This document shows, piece after piece, positions 1-8,593 of a stretch of 64,000 nt of DNA. The stretch is taken from positions 228,924 to 292,923 of the forward strand of contig NZ_BMUE01000010.1 in NCBI RefSeq assembly GCF_014650035.1, in the 5' to 3' direction. Source of the DNA: Streptomyces lucensis JCM 4490. GTDB lineage: Bacteria; Actinomycetota; Actinomycetes; Streptomycetales; Streptomycetaceae. The translations under genes and the position numbers were made by a program. The notes beneath the pieces are model-generated. The model saw only the letters and a list, made by a program, of their open reading frames with translations. It was not told the origin of the DNA and ran no database searches. Positions within the stretch are counted from its first letter, which is position 1. Each line of letters begins with the position of its first letter.

Positions 1-67
1 TCGCACGGGTACTGCCGGACCAAGTCTGCCTGCGGAAACCAGGACGGAACGGCACATTCCCCTAATG

Positions 68-880
68 TCACGGACGGCGGTAGCGGCTGAACAGGAATCC
101 GTCCTCCTCCAGCAGGGACGCCAGCTCGAAGCGGTGCGGCACGGCGACCGACGGCCCTCCGGCGATCCGCTGCGCGTTCCCCGCGGTGAGGGTGGGCGAG
201 ACCGTCAGGCACAGCTCGTCCAGCACCTCGGCGGCGATCAGCTGGCCGAGCAGCCGGGGGCCGCCCTCGGTGAGCAGCCGGGTGTGCCCGAGGCCCGCGA
301 GGGCGGCCACCGCGCGCGCGGGCTCGACGCCCATGCCCTCGCCGGCGATCACGACTCGGGCGCCGGCCTTCTCGGCGGCGGCGATCCGCTCGGGGGCCGC
401 GGCGGCGCCGGTCAGGATGAGCGTGGGGACCAGGGGCGAGGTGAACAGGGGAAGGGAGAAGTCCAGCTCCAGGCCGGCGGTGACGACGGCGATCGCGGGC
501 GCCGGGCCCTGGCCGGCGGCCTTGCGGGCGCCCGCGAACTCGGCCCGCGCCTTCGCGGGCCGGTACCCCTCCTGCCGCACCGTCTCCGCGCCCACCACGA
601 CGACGTCGGCGAGCGCGCGCAGCGTGCCGAAGATCCGCATGTCGGCGGCGCTGGAGATGGGCTGTGAGTGCCCGTCGTGCTGGGCGGCCCCGTCGAGGGA
701 GGAGACCATGTTGGCCCGCAGCCACGGCCGCGGGGCGCCCGGCTCCGGCACGGGGTAGGCGTAGGCGGCGGCCAGCTCGGCGAGGCTCCACTCGCGACCG
801 CCTCCGGGAGCCGCGGCCCCCGGGGACCCGTCCGCGGCGGGAGCTGCTGTTTCGTCGGTCACAGGGAACAGGCGTCGCAT
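68..880 (-). CDS. Pyrimidine reductase family protein (RibD C-terminal domain)
   Basis: A 270-residue stand-alone RibD C-terminal (dihydrofolate-reductase-like) domain. Members reduce the ribosyl side chain of riboflavin-pathway pyrimidines, or related substrates, with NADPH. Visible motifs are NMVSSLDG (57-64), the nucleotide-binding stretch VVVGAETVRQEGY (94-106) and TEGGPRLLG (204-212). The N-terminal deaminase domain of full RibD is absent, so it is at most the reductase half. No other riboflavin gene is in view, so the substrate is unproven. I start at the ATG in front of RRLFPVTDE; a longer in-frame reading would run into the divergent zapE gene and has no family similarity. It is divergent from zapE with 37 bp between the starts. 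Confidence 0.87.
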   Translation of the reverse strand: MRRLFPVTDETAAPAADGSPGAAAPGGGREWSLAELAAAYAYPVPEPGAPRPWLRANMVSSLDGAAQHDGHSQPISSAADMRIFGTLRALADVVVVGAETVRQEGYRPAKARAEFAGARKAAGQGPAPAIAVVTAGLELDFSLPLFTSPLVPTLILTGAAAAPERIAAAEKAGARVVIAGEGMGVEPARAVAALAGLGHTRLLTEGGPRLLGQLIAAEVLDELCLTVSPTLTAGNAQRIAGGPSVAVPHRFELASLLEEDGFLFSRYRRP

Positions 881-903
881 GTCGTGCAGTGTGACACGGC
901 GCT

Positions 904-909
904 TAGCAT
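904..909 (+). promoter_or_regulatory. Candidate -10 element of leaderless zapE promoter
   Basis: TAGCAT lies 8 nt before the GTG used as the zapE start, and there is no Shine-Dalgarno sequence in the gap. This is the usual layout of leaderless actinobacterial genes. No convincing -35 element is visible. Confidence 0.4.
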
Positions 910-917
910 GGGTAACC

Positions 918-2021
918 GTGTCGTCCTCCACCTCCGCCCCCGGATCCGGTCCCCTGACCGACGCGGGCCCCGTGTCCCTGTGCGCCCGCGAGCCGCACGT
1001 CCCCGCCGACCGGCTGGTCGCCGAGATGGTGCCGCCGCCGCGCTTCGACTCGGTCCGCTTCGCCACCTACCTCCCGGACCCGAACCAGCCCAGCCAGAGC
1101 GAGGCCGTGCGGGTGCTGGAGGGCTTCGCCGCCGGGCTCGGCGGGGCGCACGCCGTCGGCGGCGGCAAGCGGGGCTTCCTCGGGTTCGGCCGGGCGAAGG
1201 CCCCGAAGACCCCGGCCGGCCCGCGCGGCGTCTACCTCGACGGCGGCTACGGCGTCGGCAAGACCCACCTGCTCGCCTCCCTGTGGCACGCCACCCCGGC
1301 CGAGCCCGCGCTCAAGGCGTTCGGCACCTTCGTGGAGCTGACCAACCTGGTCGGCGCGCTCGGCTTCCAGCAGACGGTGCGGACGCTGAGCGGCCACCGT
1401 CTGCTGTGCATCGACGAGTTCGAGCTGGACGACCCCGGTGACACCGTGCTCGTCTCCACGCTGCTCGGCAAGCTGGTCGAGGCGGGCGTGGCGCTCGCCG
1501 CCACCTCCAACACCCTGCCCGGCAAGCTCGGCGAGGGCCGGTTCGCCGCCGCCGACTTCCTGCGCGAGATCCAGGGGCTGTCGGCCCACTTCCGCGCCCT
1601 GCGCATCGACGGCGAGGACTACCGTCACCGCGGTCTGCCCGAGGCGCCGGCGCCGTTCACCGACGAGGAGGTGACCAAGGCGGCGTACGCCACCGAGGGG
1701 GCCTCGCTGGACGACTTCCCGCACCTGCTGGAGCACCTGGCCAAGGTGCACCCGAGCCGGTACGGCGCGCTGACCGACGGGCTGCGGGCGGTGTGCCTCA
1801 CGGGCGTGCGGCCGGTACCGGACCAGTCGACGGCGCTGCGGCTGGTGGTGCTGGCCGACCGGCTCTACGACCGCGAGGTCCCGGTGCTGGCCTCGGGGCT
1901 GCCGTTCGACAGGCTGTTCAGCGAGGAGATGCTGAACGGCGGCTACCGCAAGAAGTACTTCCGCGCGATATCCCGGCTCACCGCGCTGGCCCGCGACGCG
2001 AAGGGCCTCGTCGGCTCCTGA
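918..2021 (+). CDS. zapE: Cell division ATPase ZapE/AFG1 family
   Basis: An AFG1/LACE1-type P-loop ATPase of 367 residues. The Walker A motif is GGYGVGKTHL (109-118), the Walker B motif LLCIDEFELDD (162-172), and an arginine-rich sensor region follows around NTLPGKLGEGRF. In E. coli ZapE binds the Z-ring under stress; in mitochondria AFG1 assists protein quality control. The role in Streptomyces is not settled, so the name rests on family membership. The GTG start was chosen because it sits just after a leaderless-type -10 element. The gene is monocistronic: a strong hairpin follows and the next gene has its own promoter. Confidence 0.87.
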   Translation: MSSSTSAPGSGPLTDAGPVSLCAREPHVPADRLVAEMVPPPRFDSVRFATYLPDPNQPSQSEAVRVLEGFAAGLGGAHAVGGGKRGFLGFGRAKAPKTPAGPRGVYLDGGYGVGKTHLLASLWHATPAEPALKAFGTFVELTNLVGALGFQQTVRTLSGHRLLCIDEFELDDPGDTVLVSTLLGKLVEAGVALAATSNTLPGKLGEGRFAAADFLREIQGLSAHFRALRIDGEDYRHRGLPEAPAPFTDEEVTKAAYATEGASLDDFPHLLEHLAKVHPSRYGALTDGLRAVCLTGVRPVPDQSTALRLVVLADRLYDREVPVLASGLPFDRLFSEEMLNGGYRKKYFRAISRLTALARDAKGLVGS

Positions 2022-2116
2022 CCGGCGCCCGTTACGCGACCGGGCCCCACTGGGCAAGGGCGAGTTCCCGCCACGCCACCCGCGTTTTTCACGCTCTCTC
2101 GCGCATGTAATGCACA

Positions 2117-2148
2117 GTTGACCCCGCAAAGGCCGTTGCGGGGTTAAC
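2117..2148 (+). terminator. Rho-independent-type terminator after zapE
   Basis: A 13-bp stem, GTTGACCCCGCAA (2117-2129) with TTGCGGGGTTAAC (2136-2148), one G-U pair, loop of 6 nt, followed by the T-rich run gtgtttcttg. It lies about 95 bp after the zapE stop. Confidence 0.7.
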
Positions 2149-2166
2149 GTGTTTCTTGACCAGCCA

Positions 2167-2194
2167 TTGACCAAGGCTTGGCGTGCACTAGAGA
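2167..2194 (+). promoter_or_regulatory. Candidate promoter of the small exported protein / carbonic anhydrase genes
   Basis: A -35 element TTGACC (2167-2172) and a -10 element TAGAGA (2189-2194) are spaced by 16 bp. A second TTGACC (2156-2161) lies 11 bp further upstream. The predicted start of transcription is about 18 nt before the ATG at 2219. Confidence 0.45.
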
Positions 2195-2218
2195 TGCGAA
2201 CGCGGCGAAGGGGGGCGC

Positions 2219-2617
2219 ATGTTCCGCGGTACGACGCCCCGGACGCTGCTCGGCCTCCTCGCCGTCGCGCTGCTCGCGCTGCAGCTCTTCACTCCCACGG
2301 GAACCTTCGCACCCGCACATACAATCGGTCAGGCACTGGCCAAGGCCGAGCCCGGAATCACCCCCTCCGCCGCCCAGCCGGCGCGTGAGCGAGCGGAGGT
2401 GTTCCGCGCTCCGGGCCGTTCGGGTGAGCCCGTGCACGTACCGCACGTGCGCGACCGGCAGCGCGGTTCGGCCTCCGGCTGGGCGCAGGAGCACCCCCTC
2501 ATACCCGGCCGGGCGGCCGCGGCGGCCTCGTCGCACACCGCCGGCGCCCCGCGGCACCAGGTCCCGGCTGCCCCCAGAGCCCACGCCCCGGCAGCGCTCC
2601 AGGTCTTCCGCTGTTGA
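2219..2617 (+). CDS. Small exported protein of unknown function
   Basis: 132 residues with an N-terminal hydrophobic segment (about residues 8-27, LLGLLAVALLALQLF) that can act as signal peptide or anchor. An Ala/Pro/His/Arg-rich low-complexity tail follows, ending in a single Cys. I recognise no domain. A GGGG-rich ribosome site precedes the ATG and a recognisable promoter lies upstream, so it is likely real. It is followed after 88 bp by the carbonic anhydrase and SulP genes on the same strand, so a link to the bicarbonate module is possible but is inference only. Confidence 0.6.
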   Translation: MFRGTTPRTLLGLLAVALLALQLFTPTGTFAPAHTIGQALAKAEPGITPSAAQPARERAEVFRAPGRSGEPVHVPHVRDRQRGSASGWAQEHPLIPGRAAAAASSHTAGAPRHQVPAAPRAHAPAALQVFRC

Positions 2618-2705
2618 GGAGCGGGCCGTTCGCCCTCCTCCCTCACCCCCACAACCGTTGTTCAGACCCGACGCGCCGGTGCGGCGCGCCAGGAGGACCA
2701 CATAC

Positions 2706-3284
2706 ATGCAGCCCCTCATCGACAACGCCCGTACCTTCGGACAGCGCCCTGAGGAGTTCGCCAAGCTCGCCGAAGGCCAGTCCCCGCAGGTCCTGTTCAT
2801 CACCTGCTCCGACTCCCGGGTCGTTCCGGCCCTGATCACGGGCGCCCGCCCCGGCGAGCTGTTCGAGCTGCGCACCGCGGGGAACATCGTCCCGCCCCAC
2901 ACCTCACAGCACCCCACCGGTGAGGCCGCCACCATCGAGTACGCCGTGGAGGTGCTCGGCGTCCGCGACATCGTCGTCTGCGGTCACTCGCACTGCGGCG
3001 CCGTCGGCGCGCTGGTGCGCGGCGACGACCTGACCGCCGTGCCCGCCGTGCGCGACTGGCTGGCGCACGCCACCCCGCGCCCGGCGGGCGCGGCCGAGGA
3101 CCCGGAGGTCGCCGAGGGCGTCCAGAGCCATGTCCTGACCCAGCTGCTGCGGCTCCGCTCGTACCCGTGCGTCGGGCGGAAGCTGGCGGAGGGCCGGCTG
3201 GCGCTGCACGCCTGGTACTACGAGGTGCACACCGGCGCCGTACGGACGCACCGCCCGCAGACCGACACCTTCGAGTCCCTGTGA
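2706..3284 (+). CDS. Beta-class carbonic anhydrase
   Basis: Interconverts CO2 and bicarbonate. The 192-residue protein shows the class-defining zinc site: Cys34 with the Asp36-Arg38 dyad in CSDSR, and His94/Cys97 in GHSHCGA. The length is normal for the family. The ATG follows a clear AGGAGG site in a 90-bp gap. The stop codon overlaps the GTG of the SulP transporter (GTGA), so the two are translationally coupled. Pairing of a cytosolic carbonic anhydrase with a SulP carrier points to bicarbonate or anion handling. Confidence 0.93.
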   Translation: MQPLIDNARTFGQRPEEFAKLAEGQSPQVLFITCSDSRVVPALITGARPGELFELRTAGNIVPPHTSQHPTGEAATIEYAVEVLGVRDIVVCGHSHCGAVGALVRGDDLTAVPAVRDWLAHATPRPAGAAEDPEVAEGVQSHVLTQLLRLRSYPCVGRKLAEGRLALHAWYYEVHTGAVRTHRPQTDTFESL

Positions 3285-4768
3285 GCGCGCCGATGACCAG
3301 CAAGCGCACCCTCATATCCCGCTTCCCCCATCTCAGGCAGGACTTCGCCGCCTCCCTGGTGGTCTTCCTGGTCGCGCTGCCGCTGTGCGTGGGCGTGGCC
3401 GTCGCCTCCGGGGTCCCGGCCGAACTCGGCCTGGTCACCGGCATCGTGGGCGGCATCGTCACCGGGCTGATGCGCGGCAGCAGCCTCCAGGTGTCGGGCC
3501 CGGCGGCCGGCATGACCGTGCTCGTCTTCGAGGCGGTCGAGGAGTTCGGCCTGCCGGTGCTCGGCGCGATCGTGCTCGTCACCGGACTGCTCCAGGTGAC
3601 CATGGGCATGCTGCGGCTGGGCCGCTACTTCCGCGCCATATCCGTCTCCGTGGTGGAAGGCATGCTGGCCGGAATCGGACTGGTCCTCATCGCGGGCCAG
3701 CTGTATCCGGCGCTGGCGGCGAAGGCGCCCGGCTCCGGCCTCGGGAAGATCACCGGTCTGCCCGGGGCCGCCCTGGACGCCCTCGGCACCACGAAGGCCC
3801 TGGCCTCGCTCGGCATCTGCGCCGGCACCGTCGCGGTGCTCCTGCTGTGGAAGCACGCCCCGGCGAGGCTGCGCACGGTGCCCGGTCCGCTCGCCGCCGT
3901 CGGTCTCGCCATGCTCGCGGCGTTCGCGCTGAACCTGCCCGTGCGCACCGTCGAGGTGCACGGCCTGCTGGGCTCGGTGCAGCCGCCGCCGCTGAGCGCC
4001 TTCGGTGAACTGGCCGGCCTCGGCGCCCTCGGCACCGTCGCCGCGTTCACGCTCATCGCGTCCGCCGAGTCACTGTTCAGCGCGGCGGCGGTGGACCGGC
4101 TGCACTCCGGGCCGCGCACCGAGTACGACCGGGAACTCGTCGCCCAGGGCGCCGGCAACACGGTGTGCGGGCTGCTGGGCGCGCTGCCGATGACCGCGGT
4201 GATCGTGCGCAGCGCGGCCAACGTCCAGGCGGGCGCCCGGACGAAGGCCTCCCGCGTCCTGCACGGCGTGTGGCTGCTGCTGTTCGCCGCCCTGCTGCCC
4301 GGCGCGCTCGCGTACATCCCCGTCCCGGCGCTCGCCGGCATCCTCATCTATTCCGGCGCCAAGCTGGTGCCGGTCCGGGCGCTGGCGGCGCTGTGGCGCG
4401 AGAACCGCGGAGAGGCGCTGATCCTGTCCGTCACCGCCGTCTCCATCGTGGCGGTCAGCATGTTCGAGGGCGTTTTGATCGGCCTGGCGCTGGCGGTGGT
4501 CAAGACGGCGTGGGAGGCCTCGCACATCAGGCTGGAGGTCGTCGACAAGGGCGCGGGCCCTGTCGAGGCGCACCTGTCGGGCAACGCGACCTTCCTGCGG
4601 CTGCCGAAGATCCTCGACATCCTGGAGTCCCTCCCCCAGGACCGCCCGGTCCGCCTCGACCTCTCCGGCCTGCACCACCTCGACCACGCCTGCCGCACGG
4701 CCCTGCGGAACTGGGCCGCGCGGCACAGCGCGGCGGGCACGGAACCGGTGGAGGTCACGGCGGCCTGA
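3281..4768 (+). CDS. SulP family anion/bicarbonate transporter with STAS domain
   Basis: About 495 residues: a SulP/SLC26 transmembrane domain (from roughly residue 20 to 380, many hydrophobic helices, starting LRQDFAASLVVFLVALPLCVGVA) and a C-terminal STAS-like region (about 410-490) carrying HLSGNATFLRLPKIL and the DLSGLHHLD strand-helix. Known members carry sulfate, bicarbonate or dicarboxylates. Overlap by 4 bp with the carbonic anhydrase favours bicarbonate. The GTG at 3281 is chosen for the GTGA overlap; the ATG at 3293 is an alternative. A strong hairpin follows. Confidence 0.9.
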   Translation: MSAPMTSKRTLISRFPHLRQDFAASLVVFLVALPLCVGVAVASGVPAELGLVTGIVGGIVTGLMRGSSLQVSGPAAGMTVLVFEAVEEFGLPVLGAIVLVTGLLQVTMGMLRLGRYFRAISVSVVEGMLAGIGLVLIAGQLYPALAAKAPGSGLGKITGLPGAALDALGTTKALASLGICAGTVAVLLLWKHAPARLRTVPGPLAAVGLAMLAAFALNLPVRTVEVHGLLGSVQPPPLSAFGELAGLGALGTVAAFTLIASAESLFSAAAVDRLHSGPRTEYDRELVAQGAGNTVCGLLGALPMTAVIVRSAANVQAGARTKASRVLHGVWLLLFAALLPGALAYIPVPALAGILIYSGAKLVPVRALAALWRENRGEALILSVTAVSIVAVSMFEGVLIGLALAVVKTAWEASHIRLEVVDKGAGPVEAHLSGNATFLRLPKILDILESLPQDRPVRLDLSGLHHLDHACRTALRNWAARHSAAGTEPVEVTAA

Positions 4769-4785
4769 CGAGCGCCTCCGGCGGT

Positions 4786-4832
4786 GCGGGTGTGCCAGGG
4801 GCGCGGGGGGCGCGACCCCCTGGCACACCCGC
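4786..4832 (+). terminator. Strong hairpin terminator after SulP gene
   Basis: A perfect 16-bp stem, GCGGGTGTGCCAGGGG (4786-4801) with CCCCTGGCACACCCGC (4817-4832), loop 15 nt, 18 bp after the stop. There is no T run, as is usual in Streptomyces. The left arm and loop share the core CAGGGGCGCGGGG with intergenic repeats at 20590 and 31740. Confidence 0.75.
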
Positions 4833-4916
4833 CGCCCCAGGACCATGGCCCAAACCCCGGCCCAGGCATATCGTTACAGCAAGGGACGAAACAGGCCTCT
4901 GTGTGAGGAGGTCATC

Positions 4917-5771
4917 ATGCTCCAGCAAGTGCTGGGCGCCGTCGTCGTGGTGTGCTGCCTGGGCCTCGTGTACTTCGCGATGGCCGCCAAGGTGGTCAAG
5001 CAGTACGAGCGAGGCGTCCTGTTCCGGCTCGGCCGGCTCGCGGGTGACACCCGGGCCCCGGGCCTGACTCTGGTCATCCCCTTCGTGGACCGCCTGCACA
5101 AGGTCAACATGCAGATCGTCACCCTGCCGATCCCGGCCCAGGAGGGCATCACCCGCGACAACGTCACCGTCCGCGTGGACGCGGTCGTCTACTTCCGGGT
5201 CGTCGACGCGGCGAGCGCGCTGGTGAAGGTGGAGGACTACAAGTTCGCGGTCTCGCAGATGGCCCAGACCTCGCTGCGGTCGATCATCGGCAAGAGCGAC
5301 CTGGACGACCTGCTCTCCAACCGGGAGAAGCTCAACCAGGGCCTGGAGCTGATGATCGACAGCCCGGCCGTCGGCTGGGGTGTCCAGGTCGACCGGGTGG
5401 AGATCAAGGACGTCTCCCTGCCGGACGCCATGAAGCGGTCCATGGCCCGCCAGGCGGAGGCCGACCGGGAGCGCCGGGCCCGGATCATCAACGCCGACGC
5501 CGAACTGCAGGCCTCCAGGAAGCTCGCCGAGGCCGCCCAGCAGATGTCGGACACCCCGGCCGCGCTCCAACTGCGGCTGCTGCAGACGGTGATGGCGGTG
5601 TCCGCGGAGAAGAACTCCACGCTGGTGCTGCCCATCCCGGTGGAACTGCTGCGCTTCCTGGAGCGGGGCGGCGGAACGGCCGGCCCGGACGGCGACGCGG
5701 GGCAGCGGGGGGCCGCCGCCCTCGCGGAGCAGCCCGCGCCGAACGGCGACGGCACCGCTTCGCACGGCTGA
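4917..5771 (+). CDS. Slipin / SPFH (stomatin-like) membrane protein
   Basis: 284 residues. One N-terminal transmembrane helix (about 2-22) is followed by a band-7/SPFH domain with the typical YERGVLFRLGR, GLTLVIPFVDRLHKV and TRDNVTVRVDAVVYFRV blocks, then an alanine/glutamate-rich coiled region (about 185-225). Stomatin-like proteins scaffold membrane microdomains. The usual NfeD partner protease is not next to it. The start is set by GAGGAGG 6 nt before the ATG; an upstream in-frame ATG at 4845 lacks a ribosome site. The C-terminal 35 residues are low complexity. Confidence 0.88.
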   Translation: MLQQVLGAVVVVCCLGLVYFAMAAKVVKQYERGVLFRLGRLAGDTRAPGLTLVIPFVDRLHKVNMQIVTLPIPAQEGITRDNVTVRVDAVVYFRVVDAASALVKVEDYKFAVSQMAQTSLRSIIGKSDLDDLLSNREKLNQGLELMIDSPAVGWGVQVDRVEIKDVSLPDAMKRSMARQAEADRERRARIINADAELQASRKLAEAAQQMSDTPAALQLRLLQTVMAVSAEKNSTLVLPIPVELLRFLERGGGTAGPDGDAGQRGAAALAEQPAPNGDGTASHG

Positions 5772-5888
5772 CGGGCCGCGGGCGCCCGCCCGTGACGGTG
5801 GGCGCCCGTCCTCCGGGACGGTGGGTGGCGCGAGCGGGCGGGCGCGGCGCACCATCGAGGGACCGGTCCGGACGGCAGAGGGGTGCCC

Positions 5889-6746
5889 GTGGCGAAGAAG
5901 AGCGGCGAAGATCTCCGGGAGACGCTCCGCCTCCCGCTCGGCGAGCGGATCGAACTGGCCGCGTACGACGCCCGGGCCACGCCCGGATTCGCCGACGGCA
6001 AGCAGGCGGCTCTCACGGACACCGCCCGGATGGGCGGCCGCCTGGCCGGGCTGCAGGAACGGCTGTGGGCGGCGGGCACCGCGGGCGACCGGCGCCGGGT
6101 GCTGCTGGTGCTGCAGGGCATGGACACCAGCGGCAAGGGCGGCACGGTCAAGCACGTCATCGGCCAGTTCAACCCCGCCGGCTGCCGCATCCAGGCCTTC
6201 AAGGCGCCCAGCGAGGAGGAACGCGCGCACGACTTCCTGTGGCGGGTGCGCCGCGCGCTGCCCGGGCCCGGCGAGATCGGCATCTTCGACCGCTCGCACT
6301 ACGAGGACGTCCTCATCGCCCGTGTCCGCCACCTCGCCCCGCCCGCCGAGATCGGCAGCCGCTACGGCCTGATCAACGACTTCGAGCGGGAGCTGGCCGA
6401 GGACGGCGTGACCCTCGTCAAGTGCTTCCTGCACATCTCCCACGACGAGCAGAAGCGCCGTCTGCTGCGCCGCCTGGACCGCCCCGACAAGCACTGGAAG
6501 TTCGACCCGACCGACATCGCGGAGCGCGCCCTGTGGCCCGCCTACCAGGAGGCGTACGAGCTGGCGCTGGAGCACTGCGCCGCCGCGCACGCGCCCTGGT
6601 ACCTGGTGCCGGCGGACCGCAAGTGGTACCGCAACTGGGCGATCAGCCGGCTGCTGCTGGAGCACCTGACGGCCCTCGGCCCGCGGTACCCGAAGGGCGC
6701 CTTCGACGTGGCGGCGTGCCGGGAGCAGTTGCTGAGGCAGGCGTGA
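5889..6746 (+). CDS. Polyphosphate kinase 2 (PPK2) family protein
   Basis: Transfers phosphate between polyphosphate and a nucleotide. 285 residues, one PPK2 domain with Walker A GMDTSGKGG (77-85), Walker B FDRSHYEDVL (133-142) and the lid arginines in DEQKRRLLRRLDRPDKHWKF. A single domain of this length is typical of class I or III enzymes acting on NDP or NMP; which is not decidable by eye. The GTG at 5889 has GAGGGG 5 nt upstream; a GTG at 5883 overlaps that site. No polyphosphate partner genes are adjacent. Confidence 0.9.
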   Translation: MAKKSGEDLRETLRLPLGERIELAAYDARATPGFADGKQAALTDTARMGGRLAGLQERLWAAGTAGDRRRVLLVLQGMDTSGKGGTVKHVIGQFNPAGCRIQAFKAPSEEERAHDFLWRVRRALPGPGEIGIFDRSHYEDVLIARVRHLAPPAEIGSRYGLINDFERELAEDGVTLVKCFLHISHDEQKRRLLRRLDRPDKHWKFDPTDIAERALWPAYQEAYELALEHCAAAHAPWYLVPADRKWYRNWAISRLLLEHLTALGPRYPKGAFDVAACREQLLRQA

Positions 6747-6848
6747 GCCGGCCGGCCGCGGGGAGGCCCGGCCGCCGCGCGGGTGACCATGACGACGCGC
6801 CGCAGTCATATCACCACATAAGCGCACATCCAGCTCTACGTTCGTACG

Positions 6849-7697
6849 GTGATCCCATCAGTTCGTCGTCTCACCGTCGTCTGCGCCCTGGCCGCGGCCC
6901 TCGCCGCCTGCGGTACCGCGGGCGCCCCGGGCGCCGACCGCCCGGCCAGGTCCACCGTCCCCGCCTCGCCGTCCTCCTCGCGTCCGCCCCTGCTCGCCCC
7001 GGGGCCGAGCGGTCTGACCCCGGTCTTCGAACACGGCCCGCGCACCCTGGGCAAGACCGTCGCGCTGACCTTCGACGCCGACATGACCGCCGACCAGGGG
7101 CCCCGGGCGGCCGCCGGGGAGCACTTCGACAATCCGGACCTGATCGGCGCGCTGCGCGCGCTGAAGGTGCCGGCCACCATCTTCATGACCGGCCGGTGGG
7201 CCGAGCAGTACCCGGTCGAGGCCCGCAGCCTCGGCCACGACCCGCAGTTCGAGGTCGCCAACCACTCCTGGAGCCACTACGCCTTCACCGACGACTGCTA
7301 CGGCCTGCCGACCGTCGGGGCGGACGGCATGCGGACCGACGTCGAGCGGGCCTTCGCCTCGCTGCGCAAGGCGGGCGTGCCGAAACCGCTGCCCTACTTC
7401 CGGTTCCCCGGCGGCTGTTACGACCAGCGGGCGCTGCGCGCGCTCAGCGGACTGGGGGTGACCGCGGTGCAGTGGGACGTGGTGAGCGGTGACGCCTTCG
7501 CCACGGACGCCGACGCGGTGACCCGGCAGGTGCTGGACGGGGTGAAGCCCGGCTCGGTGGTCGTCATGCACTGCACCCGCAGCGCCGCCCCGACGACCGA
7601 GCAGGTGGTCCGCGCGGTCGTACCGGAGCTGCGCCACCGCGGGTACCGGTTCGTGAAGGTCTCCCAGCTGATCGGCGAGACCGCCGGCCACCGCTGA
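6849..7697 (+). CDS. Polysaccharide deacetylase family lipoprotein
   Basis: A NodB-homology (CE4) enzyme acting outside the membrane on peptidoglycan or another N-acetylated glycan. The 282-residue protein starts with a lipoprotein signal ending LAAC (Cys21). CE4 motifs are visible: TFDAD (catalytic Asp plus metal Asp), NHSWSH (HxxxH metal site), RFPGGCY and QWDVVSGD, with the terminal VVMHCT block. The ALTFDADMT variant is common in actinobacterial members. The GTG start is 6 nt after a TACGTT -10-like element, suggesting a leaderless mRNA. Confidence 0.88.
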   Translation: MIPSVRRLTVVCALAAALAACGTAGAPGADRPARSTVPASPSSSRPPLLAPGPSGLTPVFEHGPRTLGKTVALTFDADMTADQGPRAAAGEHFDNPDLIGALRALKVPATIFMTGRWAEQYPVEARSLGHDPQFEVANHSWSHYAFTDDCYGLPTVGADGMRTDVERAFASLRKAGVPKPLPYFRFPGGCYDQRALRALSGLGVTAVQWDVVSGDAFATDADAVTRQVLDGVKPGSVVVMHCTRSAAPTTEQVVRAVVPELRHRGYRFVKVSQLIGETAGHR

Positions 7698-7714
7698 CGT
7701 CCTACGCTGGACGT

Positions 7715-7897
7715 ATGAGCGACGAGGACTACTGCACGATCGCCGCGACGGTCAGACCGGCCGAGGCCGACGGCCCGCCGTACGCGGAGTGCGTGCTGTG
7801 CCGGGAGCCGACGGAGTACCCGGAGTCGTACAGGGGCATCACGCTCTGCCCGGTGTGCGAGTGGCAGGAGGCGCAGCGCACCGCCTGCTCCGGGTGA
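7715..7897 (+). CDS. Small zinc-ribbon-like protein
   Basis: A 60-residue acidic peptide with two CxxC pairs, Cys26/Cys29 and Cys45/Cys48, spaced like a zinc ribbon. No function is known to me. The ATG follows a TACGCT element by 6 nt (leaderless type), starts 17 bp after the deacetylase stop, and GC3 is high throughout, all supporting a real gene. Confidence 0.65.
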   Translation: MSDEDYCTIAATVRPAEADGPPYAECVLCREPTEYPESYRGITLCPVCEWQEAQRTACSG

Positions 7898-7921
7898 GCG
7901 GCCGTTCGGGGCGAGCGCCCT

Positions 7922-8593
7922 TCAGGGGGTGCGGCGGGCGGTGAGCCGGGCGGCCGCCGCGAAGGCCCCTGCCGTGAGCAGGGCCGCCCCGGCCAGTGGC
8001 AGCAGCGGTACCGGCACCCGGCCGGTCTGCGAACCGGTGACCAGGCCGTCGACCGCGGCTTGCGCCGGGGAGCCCGTGGCCACCACCGACAGCAGGGCGC
8101 CCAGCAGCATCGCGGGGACGGCGCGGCCGGTGGAGCGCAGCAGCGGCCGGTTGGTGAGCGCGCCGACCGCCGTGCCGAGCAGCGCGCAGGCGAGCGTGGC
8201 CGGCAGCCCGGCCGCGGCGGCCCTGAGCGGGGCCACATGGATCCGGTGGCCGTTGCTCGCCGGATCGCTGATCAGGGTCACGACGGCGGTCGCCGTCACG
8301 GCGAGCAGCACCGAGGCGATCAGCGCGGTCAGCAGACAGGCGAGGTGCGCCCGGACGGGACCGCGCGCGGCGGCGACACAGGCGCGGGCCGCGGGCGGCT
8401 CGGCCGTGACACAGACGCGCACCAGCCAGGCGGCCACCGGCAGCAGGGCGGCGGCCGTGTAGCCGAGCGAGTCGAGGACCGGCTGGCCGCTCTGCACGCC
8501 GACCGCCAGGAAGGCGGCGTAGAGGATCACCGGCGGCAGCCAGCGCTGGGAGCGCAGGAGCAGGTCGGCCTGGTAGCGCAGGAGTGCGTTCAT
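7922..8593 (-). CDS. ABC exporter permease subunit
   Basis: A 223-residue integral membrane protein with about six hydrophobic segments (for example around 19-40, 45-60, 85-110 and 195-215), consistent with an ABC-2-type permease half. It overlaps the upstream ATP-binding gene by 4 bp (ATGA), so the two form one unit. The substrate is unknown. The start is the ATG in MNALLRYQADLLLRSQ, fixed by the overlap. Confidence 0.78.
   Translation of the reverse strand: MNALLRYQADLLLRSQRWLPPVILYAAFLAVGVQSGQPVLDSLGYTAAALLPVAAWLVRVCVTAEPPAARACVAAARGPVRAHLACLLTALIASVLLAVTATAVVTLISDPASNGHRIHVAPLRAAAAGLPATLACALLGTAVGALTNRPLLRSTGRAVPAMLLGALLSVVATGSPAQAAVDGLVTGSQTGRVPVPLLPLAGAALLTAGAFAAAARLTARRTP

Noticed and set aside
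4755..6827. 690-codon minus-strand open frame opposite the slipin and PPK2 genes
   Set aside because: Both plus-strand genes have clear family motifs; the antisense product is repetitive His/Arg/Gly sequence.
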